Shown piece by piece: positions 37,801 through 51,075 of a DNA stretch of 64,000 bases (the first letter of the stretch is position 1; each line of letters begins with the position of its first letter). The stretch spans positions 16,583,122-16,647,121 of the forward strand of contig CM039180.1 in the NCBI GenBank assembly GCA_008360975.2, in the 5' to 3' direction. Origin of the DNA: Lichenostomus cassidix (taxonomy: Eukaryota > Chordata > Aves > Passeriformes > Meliphagidae). A program made the translations under genes and the position numbers. Below the pieces are notes generated by a model, which ran no database searches, was not told the DNA's origin, and saw nothing but the letters and a program-made list of their open reading frames with translations.

Positions 37801-40800
37801 AGCATTGCATCTATAAACTGTGTTAGAACAACCTTGCAGAATCACTGACACTGAACTTTAGGGCTAAGCTTTTACAACTGTTTCTTTCACCCTGCAGTTA
37901 AGACACCAGCTTTCTCTGATAAATACCTCAATCCTGCATATAAGCTGCCCTTGACTTGTATAAACAAATTCCCTATGCTGTGTTACTCTTCTGTTTGTTG
38001 TGTTGATCAAATCTTGACCAAAGCCATGAATGTCATCAAACATCTTACTGAGGCTTCCCTCATTCCAAACACCTTATTATACATATAATAATATATATAC
38101 ATAGATTCAGGAACATATCCTGAATTCTGAAACTTTCAGCCAGGTGTAACTTTCTATGTTCTTGAGCTTAACTATGTGTTCTTTAAAAAAACCCATCATT
38201 TACAGAAGAATTGGATGACAAATACCACATAAGCTGATTTTATATATGTCCAATTTTTCTCAAGCTCATACAATAGAGTTTATACTTTTAAAATAGTCTT
38301 TAATAACTATTTGTATTCAATAAAATATCTATTTTTTTAATGCTTTAAAAAAGTGAGAGAATATCTAGCATAGTTAGGCATTGCAGTTGGAAGATCCAGT
38401 TTAAAGTACAGTTGAAAGTATTAGACTATGCACCAGATTCCATACTTTTCAAAATTCAAGCACTTTTATCTCCTAGTTATCATATGGTAGGGAATGAGTT
38501 CATTAAAGCCAGGAATTCAAGAATGAAAGCTTGGCCTCTGAGAACAGAGTGACATAGCAAATGAAAGAGTTGTATGAATCGATTTATTTTAAGGACTTTA
38601 CAAGATCTCCATTACAAAAATAATGTGCTGCACCTGCCACTATATTGAAAGATAAACTGGAATCCCTTAGGTGGGAGAACTGGAAACAGACTGTCTACGT
38701 TTGACACCATGAAATCTATGCATTATTTCAGGCTTTCTGTGCTCATGTTTGAATGATTGTGTATTTCAGGCTCATGACTAAGTATTCTTTCTGTATTTTT
38801 CTGGTGGTAAAAGTTTCTCGGTAACGATATGTGATATGGAACTGTATGTTTACTAGATCAAAATCTCACATGTGAGAAGAGAGTTTTGCTTTCTAAGTGA
38901 TTTCTTTTAAAGAAAAAATCATATTATAATTGGATTATATATCTTTTTACTTCTTAAATCAATACCAATCAAATTATACAGACTGATAAAATACATTTCC
39001 ATTCAGCAGTGTTATTTTATTAAAATGAAATTGATTTAATCTCTGCTTTAAAAGTGAGATATAATACAAATAAAACAAATCAAGTATCCTCTCACTCAGA
39101 GAAGAGACAATGGCCAAATCCTGATGGCACATACAATCTTGTTAACAGGCTATCAAGTAACAATAACTGTTATTAGCCTCATCTGTCTTATCTGTATGAG
39201 CAAGTGGCAATGGTTTATAATTAAGTTTTAGTTTCTAGAATGCAGCAACTCTAGAAATCAAGTAGTACAATTCTAAGTTCAATCTTCTGATGTGATTAAG
39301 CCTGTTGCGACCACAGCTCAATAAAGAGATTGTATTCTGCTTTTATTTTCAGTCTGGTCAACACTGGTTTATATGGATGAGGTTTTAAAATGAAAACTAT
39401 CTAGATTTATATCTGATTTAATCTATATCACTAAAATTTGAGAAAGCTTGAGAAAGAACAGCTTGAAATTTGTGAGGAAATAAATTTTGTCAAAACACAT
39501 CTACTAATCCAGACTGAAAAAGTTAGTGGGAGCATATAAAATTCAAGGGCTTTTTTCTTTTTAGGAAAGCATTTTCTAGCCAAATGAAATGGGAATTATA
39601 GATATGCCTTAAAACCTCAAGCATCCAATAGGTTCAGTTAGAGAAGCCAGAGTAAGTTTGACCATACCTTTTATTAATATACATATCTTTACACGATTTT
39701 CATGATAAACAAATTGAAAGATCTCAATTTTGTACAGCTACTGAGTCAATTGCAAATATCAAAAAATTTTCCATAGCAGATTTTCATCAGATTTTCTGAT
39801 CACACCTAATAAATTTGAAATATTTATTTCTGATCCACTTCTAATTCAGAAAGTTCTGGAATGTTGCAAAACACAGTGTGTGAAATTTGCTTGGGTATTT
39901 CTGGCACAGAGATATGACACAGCTAATATGTCCATATTGAACTTGAAATTACTTTTCAAAGAGAAATAGAAATCCGTACATCATTTGACCAAAACACTGT
40001 TTTATCTGTTTTATATGTTTTAAAAAGAAGCAGGTATGTATTCTTTTCAGGTTGCACCAAATTGACATAAAGAGGGAACATTTTTTGGAGACATATTATG
40101 GATATATAGAGATATCTATTTATGGATATATAGATATGTCATTGCATATTTTCATTTGTTTGAAAAGGACAGAAATAGTAGTTTGTCATGCAGGAGCATT
40201 TTCAGCTCAGACATGTGAACCCTTTGGATTAATTTTGTGAAAAAGCCCTGACATGGTCAGCCTTTGTGCAGTGCACTAGACTCCAGCCCAACTGTGAGTG
40301 GAAGCTACACCTGAGCTCAGAGTAAAGCACTAACCTTTATCCTTCGCAGTCAGCATGAACAATTCCAAGGGTGCTTTCTTCTGGAAATTACCTTCATTCA
40401 GTCATTCTGACAATATAAACCCACCCTGATGCTGAGGGAAAAGAAGTAGTAAAATTCTCCCTTCACCTTGCTGACCAGGCACCTCAACACACACTTCTTT
40501 TGCTGACAGTAGTGAGCAGTAATGATAGCTTCTCAGCAGCCTCCAGCATGTAACAGTAGACTTCTCTGCCTCACACTCCATCTTCTGATTTTACATCTGT
40601 GCCTCACTGATTACACTTTTGTGCCCCACTGAGTTAGGAAGAACCACATTAACATATCATGCAGTGTGTCAGCACTTGTACAAGAAAAAAATATTTGTGC
40701 TTTATTTAGGGTGGGGCAGCCTGTTTTTTAACACTTTTTTTGTTTGCCACCAAAAGAGAGAGCATTTGAGACTTTAATTAGCTCAGTTTGTTCTAGATTA

Positions 40801-42379
40801 TTTTAAAAAAAATCTTCTATTTGAAGTTTAGACTTTTTAATGCAGTAGATACCAATACTGGAATGAAACATGCAACTTTATGAAAGCCAAAATAAATTAG
40901 AGAAAAAGAGCCATGAAGAAAAATTTAGGGTGCCTTCAGCAGAAAAATGACCCCCATCCCCACTCAATCCACACAGATGTGTCACTAACAGATTTAATTA
41001 GAAAAATGTCCAAACTGGAATTCTCAATAGGATCTGTTCTTGGCACTGAGATCATTTGGGTTATAATTCTCTCATCAGTTTTACAGACTTCCAGTAAAAT
41101 TTGGTGGAGGTATGAAAGTGTCACTTTGCCCATCCTTTGCAGCTACTGTTATACACAGGTGCTTCTGTACTCACCTCTATGGTTTGTCACTACAGGCAGA
41201 ATTGATTCTGCATGTTCAGTCAATGCAATGTCAATTTGAAGCAAGTGCACACACTTAGAGAATGTAGTACCTGTCAGTATACTATTGGCCTAAATTAAGA
41301 TTAGGATTTAAGAATTACTGCAATGCAGACAAACAAATGACAACAGCATGACAAGAAAAGCCTCTCAGAAGTAACGCATTTCTTACCAGCCTGGTACTTG
41401 TATTTTTTCTTTAAATGCATATAACAATACATCCTCTGATTTTAATGTTTTTTCCATGTTGACATTTCAAAAGAGTGACTATAGAAGGAAATTACTGAGA
41501 AGAGCCTGATGGCTTTTCTTAGTACTGGGAAGTACTAAGTACTTAGTAGCATTCTGGGAAGAGAAAATAACGTCTGTTATGTTTCTGAGTAAAATACAGC
41601 AATGGCGTATTGAGGCTAATAGTCAGTTCACAAGAGTGTTTTCAGTGCCACCTGAAAACAGTAGCTTGATGGTTATGCTTTGGAATTTAATAGAAGAACT
41701 CACATTTCCCTGTATTTGATTTGGATCAGGAAACAGGAGATATATTCCTCAAGACATTTGAAATACATAAATATAAAGAATGTCCCATTGTACAAATTAT
41801 TAATTTGCTTAGATGATTGATATTTGTTTACGTAATAGATTGCCCATCTGTGTCCTAAAGAAGGGAGGGAGTATCTCAGAGGCAGACTACTTAAAAAAGC
41901 ACCCACTACCATGGACTTGCAATTTCTGGCTCCCATTTCTAAGTCAAAACATTGACAAGGGAATCCTCTTCCCCTCACATAAACCCTAAACTCAAATGAA
42001 AAAGACAGGTACTTACTAAAGTCTTCTCACCCAAAGCAAGATATCTGAGACAGAAGAAAAGAACTGCATTCAAACTTGCTTTGTTAATTTTGGAGAGCTT
42101 ATCCAGCTAAAGGAAGGAAAGAATTCAACACTAATGATGTGACATTGTGAGTTTGGCCTGCAATGAAATCTTTTCTATCAAAATAGATTAATTTATGAAT
42201 ATAAAACAGCTTGAGTGGAAAAAATTCAGCTCCCTACCTCAGAAAATGCCATAATAAAAAGTTGCAATATAAAAAGCCTAAAATGCATTTGAAAAAGGCA
42301 CTTCAAACATTACCTGATCAGTACTATTGTTAAATTATTAAAGTGAATACAGCTTCAAAACATTTTTATGAGAAAAATT
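34819..42379. other. 7.5 kb of AT-rich noncoding DNA, nothing recognised
   Basis: This is the longest stretch without a recognisable repeat. It has a TA-rich bit at 38080-38100 and an imperfect direct repeat of 'tatggatatatagaga' type at about 40098-40138. Short frames (for example 37560-37826 and 40913-41239) lack domains and codon bias. It may hold unique regulatory sequence, but nothing shows it directly. Confidence 0.5.
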
Positions 42380-42550
42380 ATCATAGAATCACAAAATAAG
42401 CTGAGTTGGAAAGGATCCACAAGGACCATCGAATCCAGCTCCCTTCCCTGCACAGCACCTTCTTTAGGAGTCACACCACGTGCCAGAGAGCATTGTCCAA
42501 ATGCTTCTTGAACTCTGTCAGACTGGTGCTGTGGCCACTTCCCTGGGTAA
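42380..42550 (-). repeat. CR1 LINE 3' end, antisense
   Basis: Begins with the reversed CR1 terminus 'atcatagaatcacaaaa', then 'gagttggaaaggatccacaa', 'caaggaccatcgaatccagc', a 'cctgcacagcacc' block, 'gagtcacaccacgtgccaga', 'agcattgtccaaatgcttct' and 'ggccacttccctgggtaa'. This is the 3'-terminal ~170 bases of a CR1 subfamily with a GAGTCACACCATGTGCC block, the same type as the copy at 45936. Confidence 0.9.
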
Positions 42551-45500
42551 TTTTTAAGATTACAGAAAAAAATAAAAATCTGTAATATGACAATAATGTA
42601 TTTTCTTTTAATCATTTGGTAAATAACAGGAACACTTGTGTGAAATTTATAGCATCACTGAGCATCACTTTTTCAAAACTAGAACACATTAGACACCCAG
42701 CTGGGATAATTTAATGTAGAAATGGTCTTTTCACAGTGCTGCTTAAATAACATAAAAATTATTTTATTTAAAATAATTTTTTTCAAAAATTATTTCTGTA
42801 CTTTAAAGATGTCACTTCAATTTTTTTTTCTGGTCATAGCCTCAAATGGAATGTTATTCTGGTACAAATTACAATAAGTAATTAACAAGACCTGTTTCCT
42901 TATGAATGACATGAGGGTGTTAGGTGGAGGCAGACAGGCTGCTGAGCACCAAATACTATTTTGTCCACATCTTCTTATCAAGCTTATTCTGTAGATTTCT
43001 GGTGCGTTTTTGTTCAGCTCCAAACAGTTTCTAAGGATGTTGCTACATGTATTTGCCTATACCCCTGCTTTTCCTTGAAGCTCTAATTTACAGACTCAGA
43101 AATGTGATATTCTTAGTAGAAGCAAGAATGAACGAGACAGTACATAAGCTGAAGGACTCTCCTTGGAGTTTGACTATGAGTTACCAGGCCAATACAAGGA
43201 CAATTCGGTGAGAGCATCTAGCCAGTAACAAAACCAGTCAGGTCAGATGATCACAACAGAAGGAAATTTTTGGTGGGAAAGGAAAGGCTGATTTATTCCT
43301 TCCCTTCAGCATCTTCCTAAGGGAGACTGTTCAGACAAAACTGTGAATATAAAATCATTAGAAAGCTTCAGCAACTCAAAGCAGGTTTTGGGATGCTGTG
43401 GTTAGAGAATTTAAACAGCATTATCTTTACTCTGCAACTGGGAGACAGAGACACAGATCTGCTCAGTATTATATAATGAACCTCTTATTGAATCAGGAAA
43501 TTAATGCTAGTCTCCTGAGGGTGAGACCAGTATCTGACCTACAAGTCTTTCTCTCTGTTTCAGAGAACAATTTCTTTTCTTCTTCTGCCTTGTTTAAAGC
43601 CTTGTTAAAAATTATTACACCTTCTGGCTCAGGTCATTGAGAAAATCTGGGAATCTGAATGTCATATTTGTAGATGTATTGTGGATTTTTGTACACATAT
43701 TCTTGTAAAAGCAAGTGGATGAAACTAAAAATTTCCAATGTGATACAATTTGCATTAAACCTGAATCTCTAACTGGATAACAAGGACCTTCACTTCCATC
43801 AGCTGCATCTCTGCTATGAGTGATGGAGTAAAGCAAAATTCCTAGTTTCTGTTTTCATAAGGATGAAGAAAAGTTTTCAGGGACATTTAAAGAAAGCAAT
43901 CAATCTTTGCAAGTTTACAAATTGAATAATAAGAACTAATTGCTCAGACTATTAGTGCTTAACTTTATTTGCCTTTCCTCTGTAAAGTTTTATAAATGAA
44001 AATTATTGCACTTTTCAGTATTCCTATATGCAGGTCTTTCTAACTGGTAGACAAAGGGGAAGAGACATGATGCTAGTGGTGACATTTCTCCCATTTATAT
44101 TTTTGCGTGGTTTTGTTTCTTTGTTTTTCTATATTGTTGCTGTTCTAAAATGGACTGCTGATACCAGGACAAATATTCTTCCAGGAGTCGCCTCTCAAGT
44201 TTTTTTCTACTCTTTATTCATATGCTTTTTAAACTATCCTTCTTAGTGTCCTTTCTCCATCTGTCTTGACCAGGCTTCAATCAGCATACTAAGACTAAGT
44301 TCACTTCACTAAGTTCTTTTATTCCTCATCACCTGATTTTACTTCTTTTCATCCCAGTTTTTAATTCAGCCAGTTTCAGTTGTATCTCACACTATTGCCT
44401 ATCACAATGGTCCCTGGGCCTCATCTTCTGTCCTTCTGAGATGTGGGGAAAGGCAAGAACAAGCCTACTACACCAATTATATATTGTGATAGAAGGTGAA
44501 TATACTTATTTTTTCTAGTAGCAATATGAATAACCACTCTGATCAGCTTGAGGTGCCAGGAGAGGAACATTTAGCTTTCTGAAAGTTCTGAGTAATTCAA
44601 GAAAAAATTTAATGAAGAGTGTGGATTATTACCTTGAAAATTGAATTTGCTGGTGTGGACTTTGTAGAAAGAAGTACAAAGAAAAAATTCATCAGCATGT
44701 TTTTCTATATGAGGATAAAAGGTAATCTCTGTCTCCTCCTTTGAAATGTCTAAGGCGTTGTGAGAGAAATTCAGACAGAATGGAAAACTGACTACAAAGA
44801 AACAAAGATTTATTGACTAAGATGAATCAAAAGTGGTCATGATATTGTTCCTACAGTAACTTCTTCCAGAAAATATCAGCAGCCATGAATATTGTCTCCA
44901 TCACACAGGAATCTGAAAAAGAATAACAAAATTGACATAACTGGCAACAGCTGTATTAGCTCATGGTCAGCTTAGAATAAAACAATGTATTACCCTCTCA
45001 GATATTAATTCTGTGGCTCTTATTAAAGCCAAGTTTTTGGAAAAGTGTTGGAATGAGACTGTTTATAACCCCATCTATTTTTATTATTGAAATTCTGAGG
45101 AAAGATGAAAGCTATTGTCTCAATAGTGAGCCATCTGCTCCCTCAAATGTTTTTTAAAAATCTACTTATTCTGCAGATTCCTGAATCTTATGTTCAACAA
45201 GAAAATACTGTGTACAGATTAATTTTCAAATACAAAAGAAAATAAACCAGCATGGGTTTTCAATGTATTCATGTTTAGTATTGAAAAAGAGTTTTCCAGC
45301 TAATCATGCAAATTATTTTTGTGATTATATTGCCAATGGAGGAAGACAGGATCCAAATAAAAGTTTCAGATTATATTAAAATAAATTTACTTGAGGCTAG
45401 TTGTCAGTGTTTCTAGATTTATAATTCAGTAGGTAATATGTTCATAAATGGAATTAAGAATTCTTGCTTGAGGACATCAATACAAAGAAGTAGAAAGTCA

Positions 45501-45935
45501 AAGATGCCTAGGACAACTGTCTCTGTGTATTTATGATTGCATTTGCCTGAAAAACAAGATATTTTCTAGCCCATATTTAAAGAAATGTTGGGGTTTTTCC
45601 TTCCTTTCAAACATCAATACTTGAGAAGGTCTGTGCAAGTTGGCTTCCATTATAGAATAAGAGATTATGTCAATTCAGTCATTGTATGAAAACAACTTTA
45701 AATACTGGGACAGTGTACTGTCATAATTTATAGATTTGAAGAGAATGGGATTGTTTTAAACTCAGAGTTTGTCTACTGGAGCTCTAGGAATGCTTGATGG
45801 TATTTCCAACTGCACAGGGATCTGTCAGTTCACACTGAATACACATTTGAGATTCACTAGAGATTGTAGCAAAGGTCAAAATTTTGTTTAGGTTTCTTCA
45901 TACCTGGTCTGTTTCTTTTTATTTTAGGTGTCAAT
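42551..45935. other. AT-rich noncoding DNA, nothing recognised
   Basis: No repeat family or gene recognised. An octamer ATGCAAAT lies at 45306-45313, expected by chance at this composition. Confidence 0.55.
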
Positions 45936-46085
45936 TCATAGAACAATAGGATATGCTGAGTTGGAAGGGACGCATCAGGATCACTGACTCCAGATGCTGG
46001 TCCTCTGCAGGACACCCCAAGAGTCACACCATGTGCCTGAGAGCATTGTTCATATAGGATTTCCTGTTGTGCTTTTATTGACAGG
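45936..46085 (-). repeat. CR1 LINE 3' end, antisense
   Basis: Opens with 'tcatagaacaataggatatg', then 'ctgagttggaagggacgcat', 'ctctgcaggacaccccaaga', 'gagtcacaccatgtgcctga' and 'gagcattgtt', the reversed CR1 3' end in the same subfamily as the 42380 copy. Similarity fades after about 46055. A 143-codon minus-strand frame (46288-45857) runs across it and has no domain; it is a by-product. Confidence 0.88.
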
Positions 46086-46434
46086 GTGGAGAGCCTGCAT
46101 CTTCCAGAATGATCCCCTTGAAAAAGAGAATGAAACTTAACCGAACTCCTTCCTGTAAGAAATGCCACTGGTTTTGGTTTATTACTGATCACCACTGACA
46201 TTTCCATGAATTGAAGTATGTGCACAATGTATCTACATTTACAAGCAGCTGACCCTACATATCCAAACAGACACTTTGTGACCAGCACCTAGCTTTGGCC
46301 TCATGTTTTTTCTCATTTCATAGTCTTTACTGTGTCATTTTAGACCATGCATAATTTTTGTCCACCGTATAATTTTGCAGTCAGTGCACCACATCATAGC
46401 AGGCTTTTGGCCTGTAAAATATATGAGCAAAATA

Positions 46435-46510
46435 TGGCAGCTGGATTAAATTACTTTTGTAGGTCCCTTCAAACTGAACAATTCTATTCTATTCTGTTCT
46501 ATTTTATTCT
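46435..46510 (+). repeat. CR1 LINE 3' tail, sense
   Basis: 'ggcagctggattaaattac', 'gtaggtcccttcaaactgaa' and then an expanded terminal run of ATTCT units ('attctattctattctgttct') give the last ~75 bases of a CR1 with a grown 3' microsatellite. It lies 350 bases from the antisense copy at 45936 and points the other way. Confidence 0.8.
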
Positions 46511-49079
46511 TTAAATATAATTAATGGCTTAGTGTTTTGTGTGCCACACTGAAATTCCTTTAGCCATATATTCACCACACAAAAGTGAGATAAGTTTGGC
46601 CCCCTCAAGAGAAAATAAACTGTTTCCACACTAGTGCATGGCTACATTTGCTACATCCATACAGATGATGGAGGGATCAAGACAAAGACCTTAATATTAA
46701 AATTGTCCCCCTTATCACCTGATGAAAATGAGTAATCGTAAATTAGTAAAGCTCTAGCATGAGCTTCAAGTTATCATTACTAGAATCATCTCTTGGATAT
46801 AATCATATTCACAATGCCTGTATATTGCATAAGTGCTTCACTAATTTCACACTCCAGCACCTTGGCAGTGTGCATCTGTGAAATACTTAGGAACCACGTA
46901 ATTTGTTATATTCATAGTCATTGGGCTGGTTTTTGCCAATCAATTAATAGCAGGAGAAAGTATTTTTTGCTTGTTATAAAATCATTCTCCAGTGAAAATT
47001 TAACTCTGGCATTGCATCTTTGGAAACTTGTATTCTTACATGTGTTTCTGCTCCTTAACTGCTCTACCACATTTTGATAGCATTACTTAGAGAGTTTTAT
47101 ATAGTGTTTCATAAAATAATACTTTTATTATTTGCTCTTTTTCAAAATAACACTCCTTACATGGAAAACCTCTAGCTCTTTGAATTAACTTCACTTGTCT
47201 TATTACTGGTACTGGTGCAATATGGTAGCATTGGAGCTGCAAAGCAAACTCAGTTTTATGCTAAGCCTGATTTTCAATATATTCTTATTCTTCAAGATTT
47301 TGTCAGTTTGGATTTTCAATTACTATTGTTTTCACAATCAAAGGACAGCAGGGGAACAACCAGCACTGAAAGAAGCAGCTATTTCTTCAAGTACTTTTTC
47401 GTTTGCTATGCAGAACAGAGTCCTTGATTAGTCAGCATTATGGAATCATGTTTCTCCTTGACATTCCTGCTTGAGAGCTTTAGTTAATATCATGTTGAAA
47501 TCAATTAAAACTGATACGGTCAACATCCAGTAAAGTAAAATTTTAACTGTTATAGTAAGTTAAGTTTGATTCACAGGAATTCCTTAGAAAGGACTGGGAA
47601 TGCTCTAAAACAAATAGTGTATTTCAGTGTAGACTAGAAGACCTGACGTCTTAGAGAAGGAGCTCAATATATGTTGCATAAACAGCCAGGGGAAACTGAA
47701 TAACTTCAAAGTATTATTTTTTAATAATGAAAAGAGGAACTCCTAGTCTTTATTCCCTAAAATACAGATATATGTAATATTCTCTAGAATTCAAAACAAA
47801 TATTTGAATATAATATCTCATGTGTTTCATTCCAGAGGAAGGCAAATTTGTTACAAGCTGAATGAAAACCAGCTAAACTGAGATGCAAATTCTGACTTTA
47901 CACATTACACTCCTAATTTCTGTTTCCCAAGAAGTCATCTGTGTTACTTCTATTACTACTGACTACAGTTATTCTGTAGATTTTTGGTGGAGTTTTGTTT
48001 AGATTTACTTTTTCTATTTTTGATGAGTAAGAAGATAAAAAGAGCAGGGAAATAATTCACTCAAATTTGAGTATTCAAAGTTGGGTTTATACAGCGGATT
48101 GTCATCAACCATAAATCTCATAAATACTTCTGAATTAAATAGGACCTACAAAGGACAGCACACAGCAAAATCTGTGGGAATGATGTATCAGTGCTGACGA
48201 TAAGTGGAAGTCAATTAGTAGGGGAAATCATTGCAAACAAACAAGTTCATTAATGATATAACTACACTTTCTGTTACAATTAGTATATGGAATTTTTTAT
48301 TTTTTAGGAATAGGAAAAAAAAAAAGAAGATTCTGGTTATCACATTTTTCCACCCCCATGTTTCTGTTCAGAAAGTTAGTACAGACAGCTTATGGTCAAA
48401 TGAATCCTTTAACTTCTTTTGTAATTCTTAAGCAGATTGAACTCCTTGGGAATAGTCATGAAAGCTGACTTTTTCCTACCAGAATTTTTGCCACACTCTT
48501 TATGCCAAAAAATGGGGCAAAGGAACTGCTGTATCAGAAAATTTTTAAAGCAGTACGTTATGTTTAGGAGTAAGATTTATTTCCTGATGCTTGGGTACTT
48601 TTGCAATGTTTCTTGGTAGTAGTTTTTCAATATATGAGTGCCCTTCTTTAATTGAGGAGTACAGAGATAGACTTCATGTTCTAAGAAAGAGTCAGAATGC
48701 TGCATAGGATTGCCTTAGGCGTAGTACATTAATGTTTGTCATCCCCAAGGTTTTACAGGTTTAATTCTTAGGATAGAGTTCCCATTCCATAAGTGTTCTT
48801 TACACTTTTGTGGCTAGATACATAATTTTCATTGTCTATAATAAAGAATTGTTTATACGTGATATCTGGTAGATTCCAACTGCTTGTCAGCAATCTTTCC
48901 CTCATTTAGCCCTCCTCTAGTTGCTGTGTTATCCGCTAATTTTTTCCAGCAATAATGCTGGAAAATGAGGCCAAAAATAAGCCCTCTGGCATTTTTTTAG
49001 AAGAACACACGCTCAGTGATAGTTCTTTAAATACAGTATATTAAAACCTACATGTTAGAACCTTTTATTCAGTTTAGCA
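46511..49079. other. AT-rich noncoding DNA, nothing recognised
   Basis: No repeat family or gene recognised with confidence. The part from about 48880 to 49079 may belong to the LINE remnant that follows, but its sequence is too decayed to show it. Confidence 0.5.
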
Positions 49080-49595
49080 TGTATAATGTTGGTGTTTGCA
49101 ATTTTTTCTTTGTTAATCAGCATGTTCAGTATGAAACTAAATGACCTATAGAAGTAAAACAAGATCATCAGCATCATCCTTATCCAAGTTCAATGATAGC
49201 TTTTCCTGATCAGCTTACAAGCAAGTTCAAAAGTATGTCTTTCCTATAAGCCCATGCTGATTGCCATTAATTACATTCTCCTCTTTTAATAGTTTATTCA
49301 TCAAATCCCATATCTCTTGTTCCATAATTTGTCTGGGATCAATGTCAGGATGACAGGCCTATAATTAGATGTCCCATTTATACTTTTAAAATATTGGCAT
49401 AGCATTAGCTTCATTCCAACCCTTTGGAAATGCTCCAATGCTCCAAGACTTATTGAAAATCATCACTGATGATCAAGAGATCTGCTCAGCTGACTCTTTA
49501 CAGCACTTGCAGGCAAAATTATCCGGACCTGCTGATTTAACATCTATCATACTGTTATTTAGCAACCTTGTTATTTCCCATTAACATGGAAAGCC
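49080..49595 (-). repeat. ancient CR1-like LINE RT remnant, antisense
   Basis: On the minus strand, from about 49550 down, the translation gives 'IDVKSAGPDN', then (after a stop) 'MIFNKSWSIGAFPKGWNEAN' and 'AMPIF', then, in a shifted frame, 'LIIGLSS'. These follow the order of CR1-type RT motifs: the GPD turn, the FN.SW...G..P..W..A block and the Y-R-P-(V/I)-S-L block. A later 'GNQHGLIGK' (about 49270-49245) corresponds to the conserved Q-H-G-F segment. Many stops and frameshifts indicate an old copy. CR1 or L3 cannot be separated by eye. Confidence 0.75.
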
Positions 49596-49834
49596 TTTTA
49601 CAATTTAAATCTCATGCAAATACAATGCTGAATTTTTTCACAAAACCACAAAGTTATTCCATCATTCCCAATGCTGTAATTCAAACTACTTCTCTAGTTT
49701 TTAGGGTTTTCCCCTTCTGTCATTTTTCTTCTACTCATCTTTTTTTCTTCCTCCTTCCAATTTCTGGTTTATCTGAATTTCTAAACATTTCATTTTTCTT
49801 TCATCTCTTTTACAGTCATAGAGACATGCTCACT
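49596..49834. other. T-rich noncoding DNA
   Basis: A Phe/Ser-rich frame of 103 codons (49568-49879, +) reads through T/C-rich sequence and ends in the microsatellite. It has no domain and is treated as chance. Confidence 0.5.
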
Positions 49835-49835
49835 T

Positions 49836-49870
49836 TATATATATATGTGTGTGTGTGTGTGTACACACAC
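49836..49870. repeat. (TA)n(TG)n microsatellite
   Basis: 'tatatatatatgtgtgtgtg' continuing through 'gtgtgtacacacac', a compound dinucleotide repeat. Confidence 0.95.
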
Positions 49871-50503
49871 TGGATATAGTCTTCTAAACTTTGGGAAATT
49901 TATCTAAGGTTTTGAAAATAATTCTATGATTCTGTTAGGTAAACTCTGATTACATGCCTAATTTGCTGTGTCTTTGAAAAGGCAAATTAAGTCTGTGGAA
50001 GGAATACAGAGGATTCCTGACATTTAGTTCTGTTTAATACCTCAAAGCTAGTAAGTAAAACAGATCAGGTTTTGCTTTCTGCAGAGTATAATCTGATATC
50101 TTTATTAACAAAGTTAAATACAAAAGTAAAACATCCTAACTTGTTTTGAAACGTTGAGAATGAGTTGCTTGGCCACTTTAAGAAATGTCAAAGGTAAGGT
50201 CAAAAACAGGGTTCAATATGAATTTGTGAAAATGCAGTTTTAAAGAGTTCAATGGCAAGGTTCACTCTATTGCTTGCTACAAAGACTAAGGATGAAAAGG
50301 AAGATCAAATTAGAAGTAATTTTTAATGATTTACATGGAAGCCAGGAATGTAAAAGGGGGTAAGAATGAAAAGGATATGGATTGAAAGTTACGGGTGCAA
50401 AAGGTGTACCAGCACTTAATTATTGGGTGCTTTAACATTTACAAACTGATTTGGTAGATTTCACTGCAGTTACAACTTAACCAGATTTGAAATAGTAATG
50501 TTT
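49871..50503. other. AT-rich noncoding DNA, nothing recognised
   Basis: 'aattctatgattctgtta' at about 49918-49936 resembles the CR1 terminus but has no CR1 sequence before it. Nothing else recognised. Confidence 0.5.
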
Positions 50504-51075
50504 TGTCATGTTTTAACCTCAGCCATCAACCAAGCCCCAGGGAGCTGCTCTCGCTCTCTCTCTCTCTCCCACGAGTGCAACTGGGGAAAGAATCAAATAG
50601 GTAAAAGAAAACTCATGGGTTGAGATAAAGATGATTTAATATGGAAAGCCAAACCATGCACACAAACAAAGCACAACAAGGAATTAATTCACTCTTTCCC
50701 ATGGGCAGGCATGTGTTCAGCCATCCCCAGGAGAGCAGGGCCCCAGCACATATAATGGTTACTTGGAAAGACAAATATCATCACTCAAAATGTTCCCCCT
50801 TGTCCTTCTTCTTCCCCACACTTTATATACTGGGCATAATGTCATATGGTCTGGAATATCCCTTTGGTCAGTTTGGATTACCTGTCCTGGGTTACCCAAC
50901 TTCCTCACAAGCGTGGCCATAGGAAAAGTAGAAAAGGCCTTGGCTCTGTGCAAGCCCTGCTCAACAATAACAAAAATATCTCTATGTTATCAACCTCATG
51001 TTCAGCATAAATCCAAAACCCAGCCTCTTAGCCACTGGGAAGAAAGTTAACTCTAACCCTGACAAAGCCAGCACA
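50504..51075 (-). mobile_element. endogenous-retrovirus LTR, antisense
   Basis: The 572-base segment has TG...CA ends (TGTCATGTTTTAACC at 50504, CCAGCACA ending 51075), i.e. an LTR read on the minus strand starting TGTGCTGG. Minus-strand signals fall in the expected order: a TATA box ('gtatataaag', plus positions about 50821-50830), then ATTAAA (TTTAAT at 50635-50640), then the U5 block CTTTATCTCAACCCATGA, which is also found in the LTR at 57672. The U3 text ('gatattcc' and neighbours) matches a family I know from songbirds. A TC microsatellite (50553-50568) lies near its end. No matching target duplication is seen at these edges, and no primer-binding site or coding sequence adjoins. Frames at 50641-50953 are inside it and spurious. 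Confidence 0.85.
50553..50568. repeat. (TC)n run inside LTR
   Basis: 'tcgctctctctctctctc', within the U5 end of the antisense LTR. Confidence 0.8.

Noticed and set aside
45857..46288. 143-codon minus-strand reading frame
   Set aside because: It reads through an antisense CR1 3' end and unrelated flanks.
49568..49879. 103-codon Phe/Ser-rich frame
   Set aside because: It is encoded by T/C-rich low-complexity sequence and a microsatellite.
49918..49936. CR1 terminal repeat (attctatgattctg)
   Set aside because: No CR1 3' sequence precedes it, so an isolated word in AT-rich DNA is not enough.
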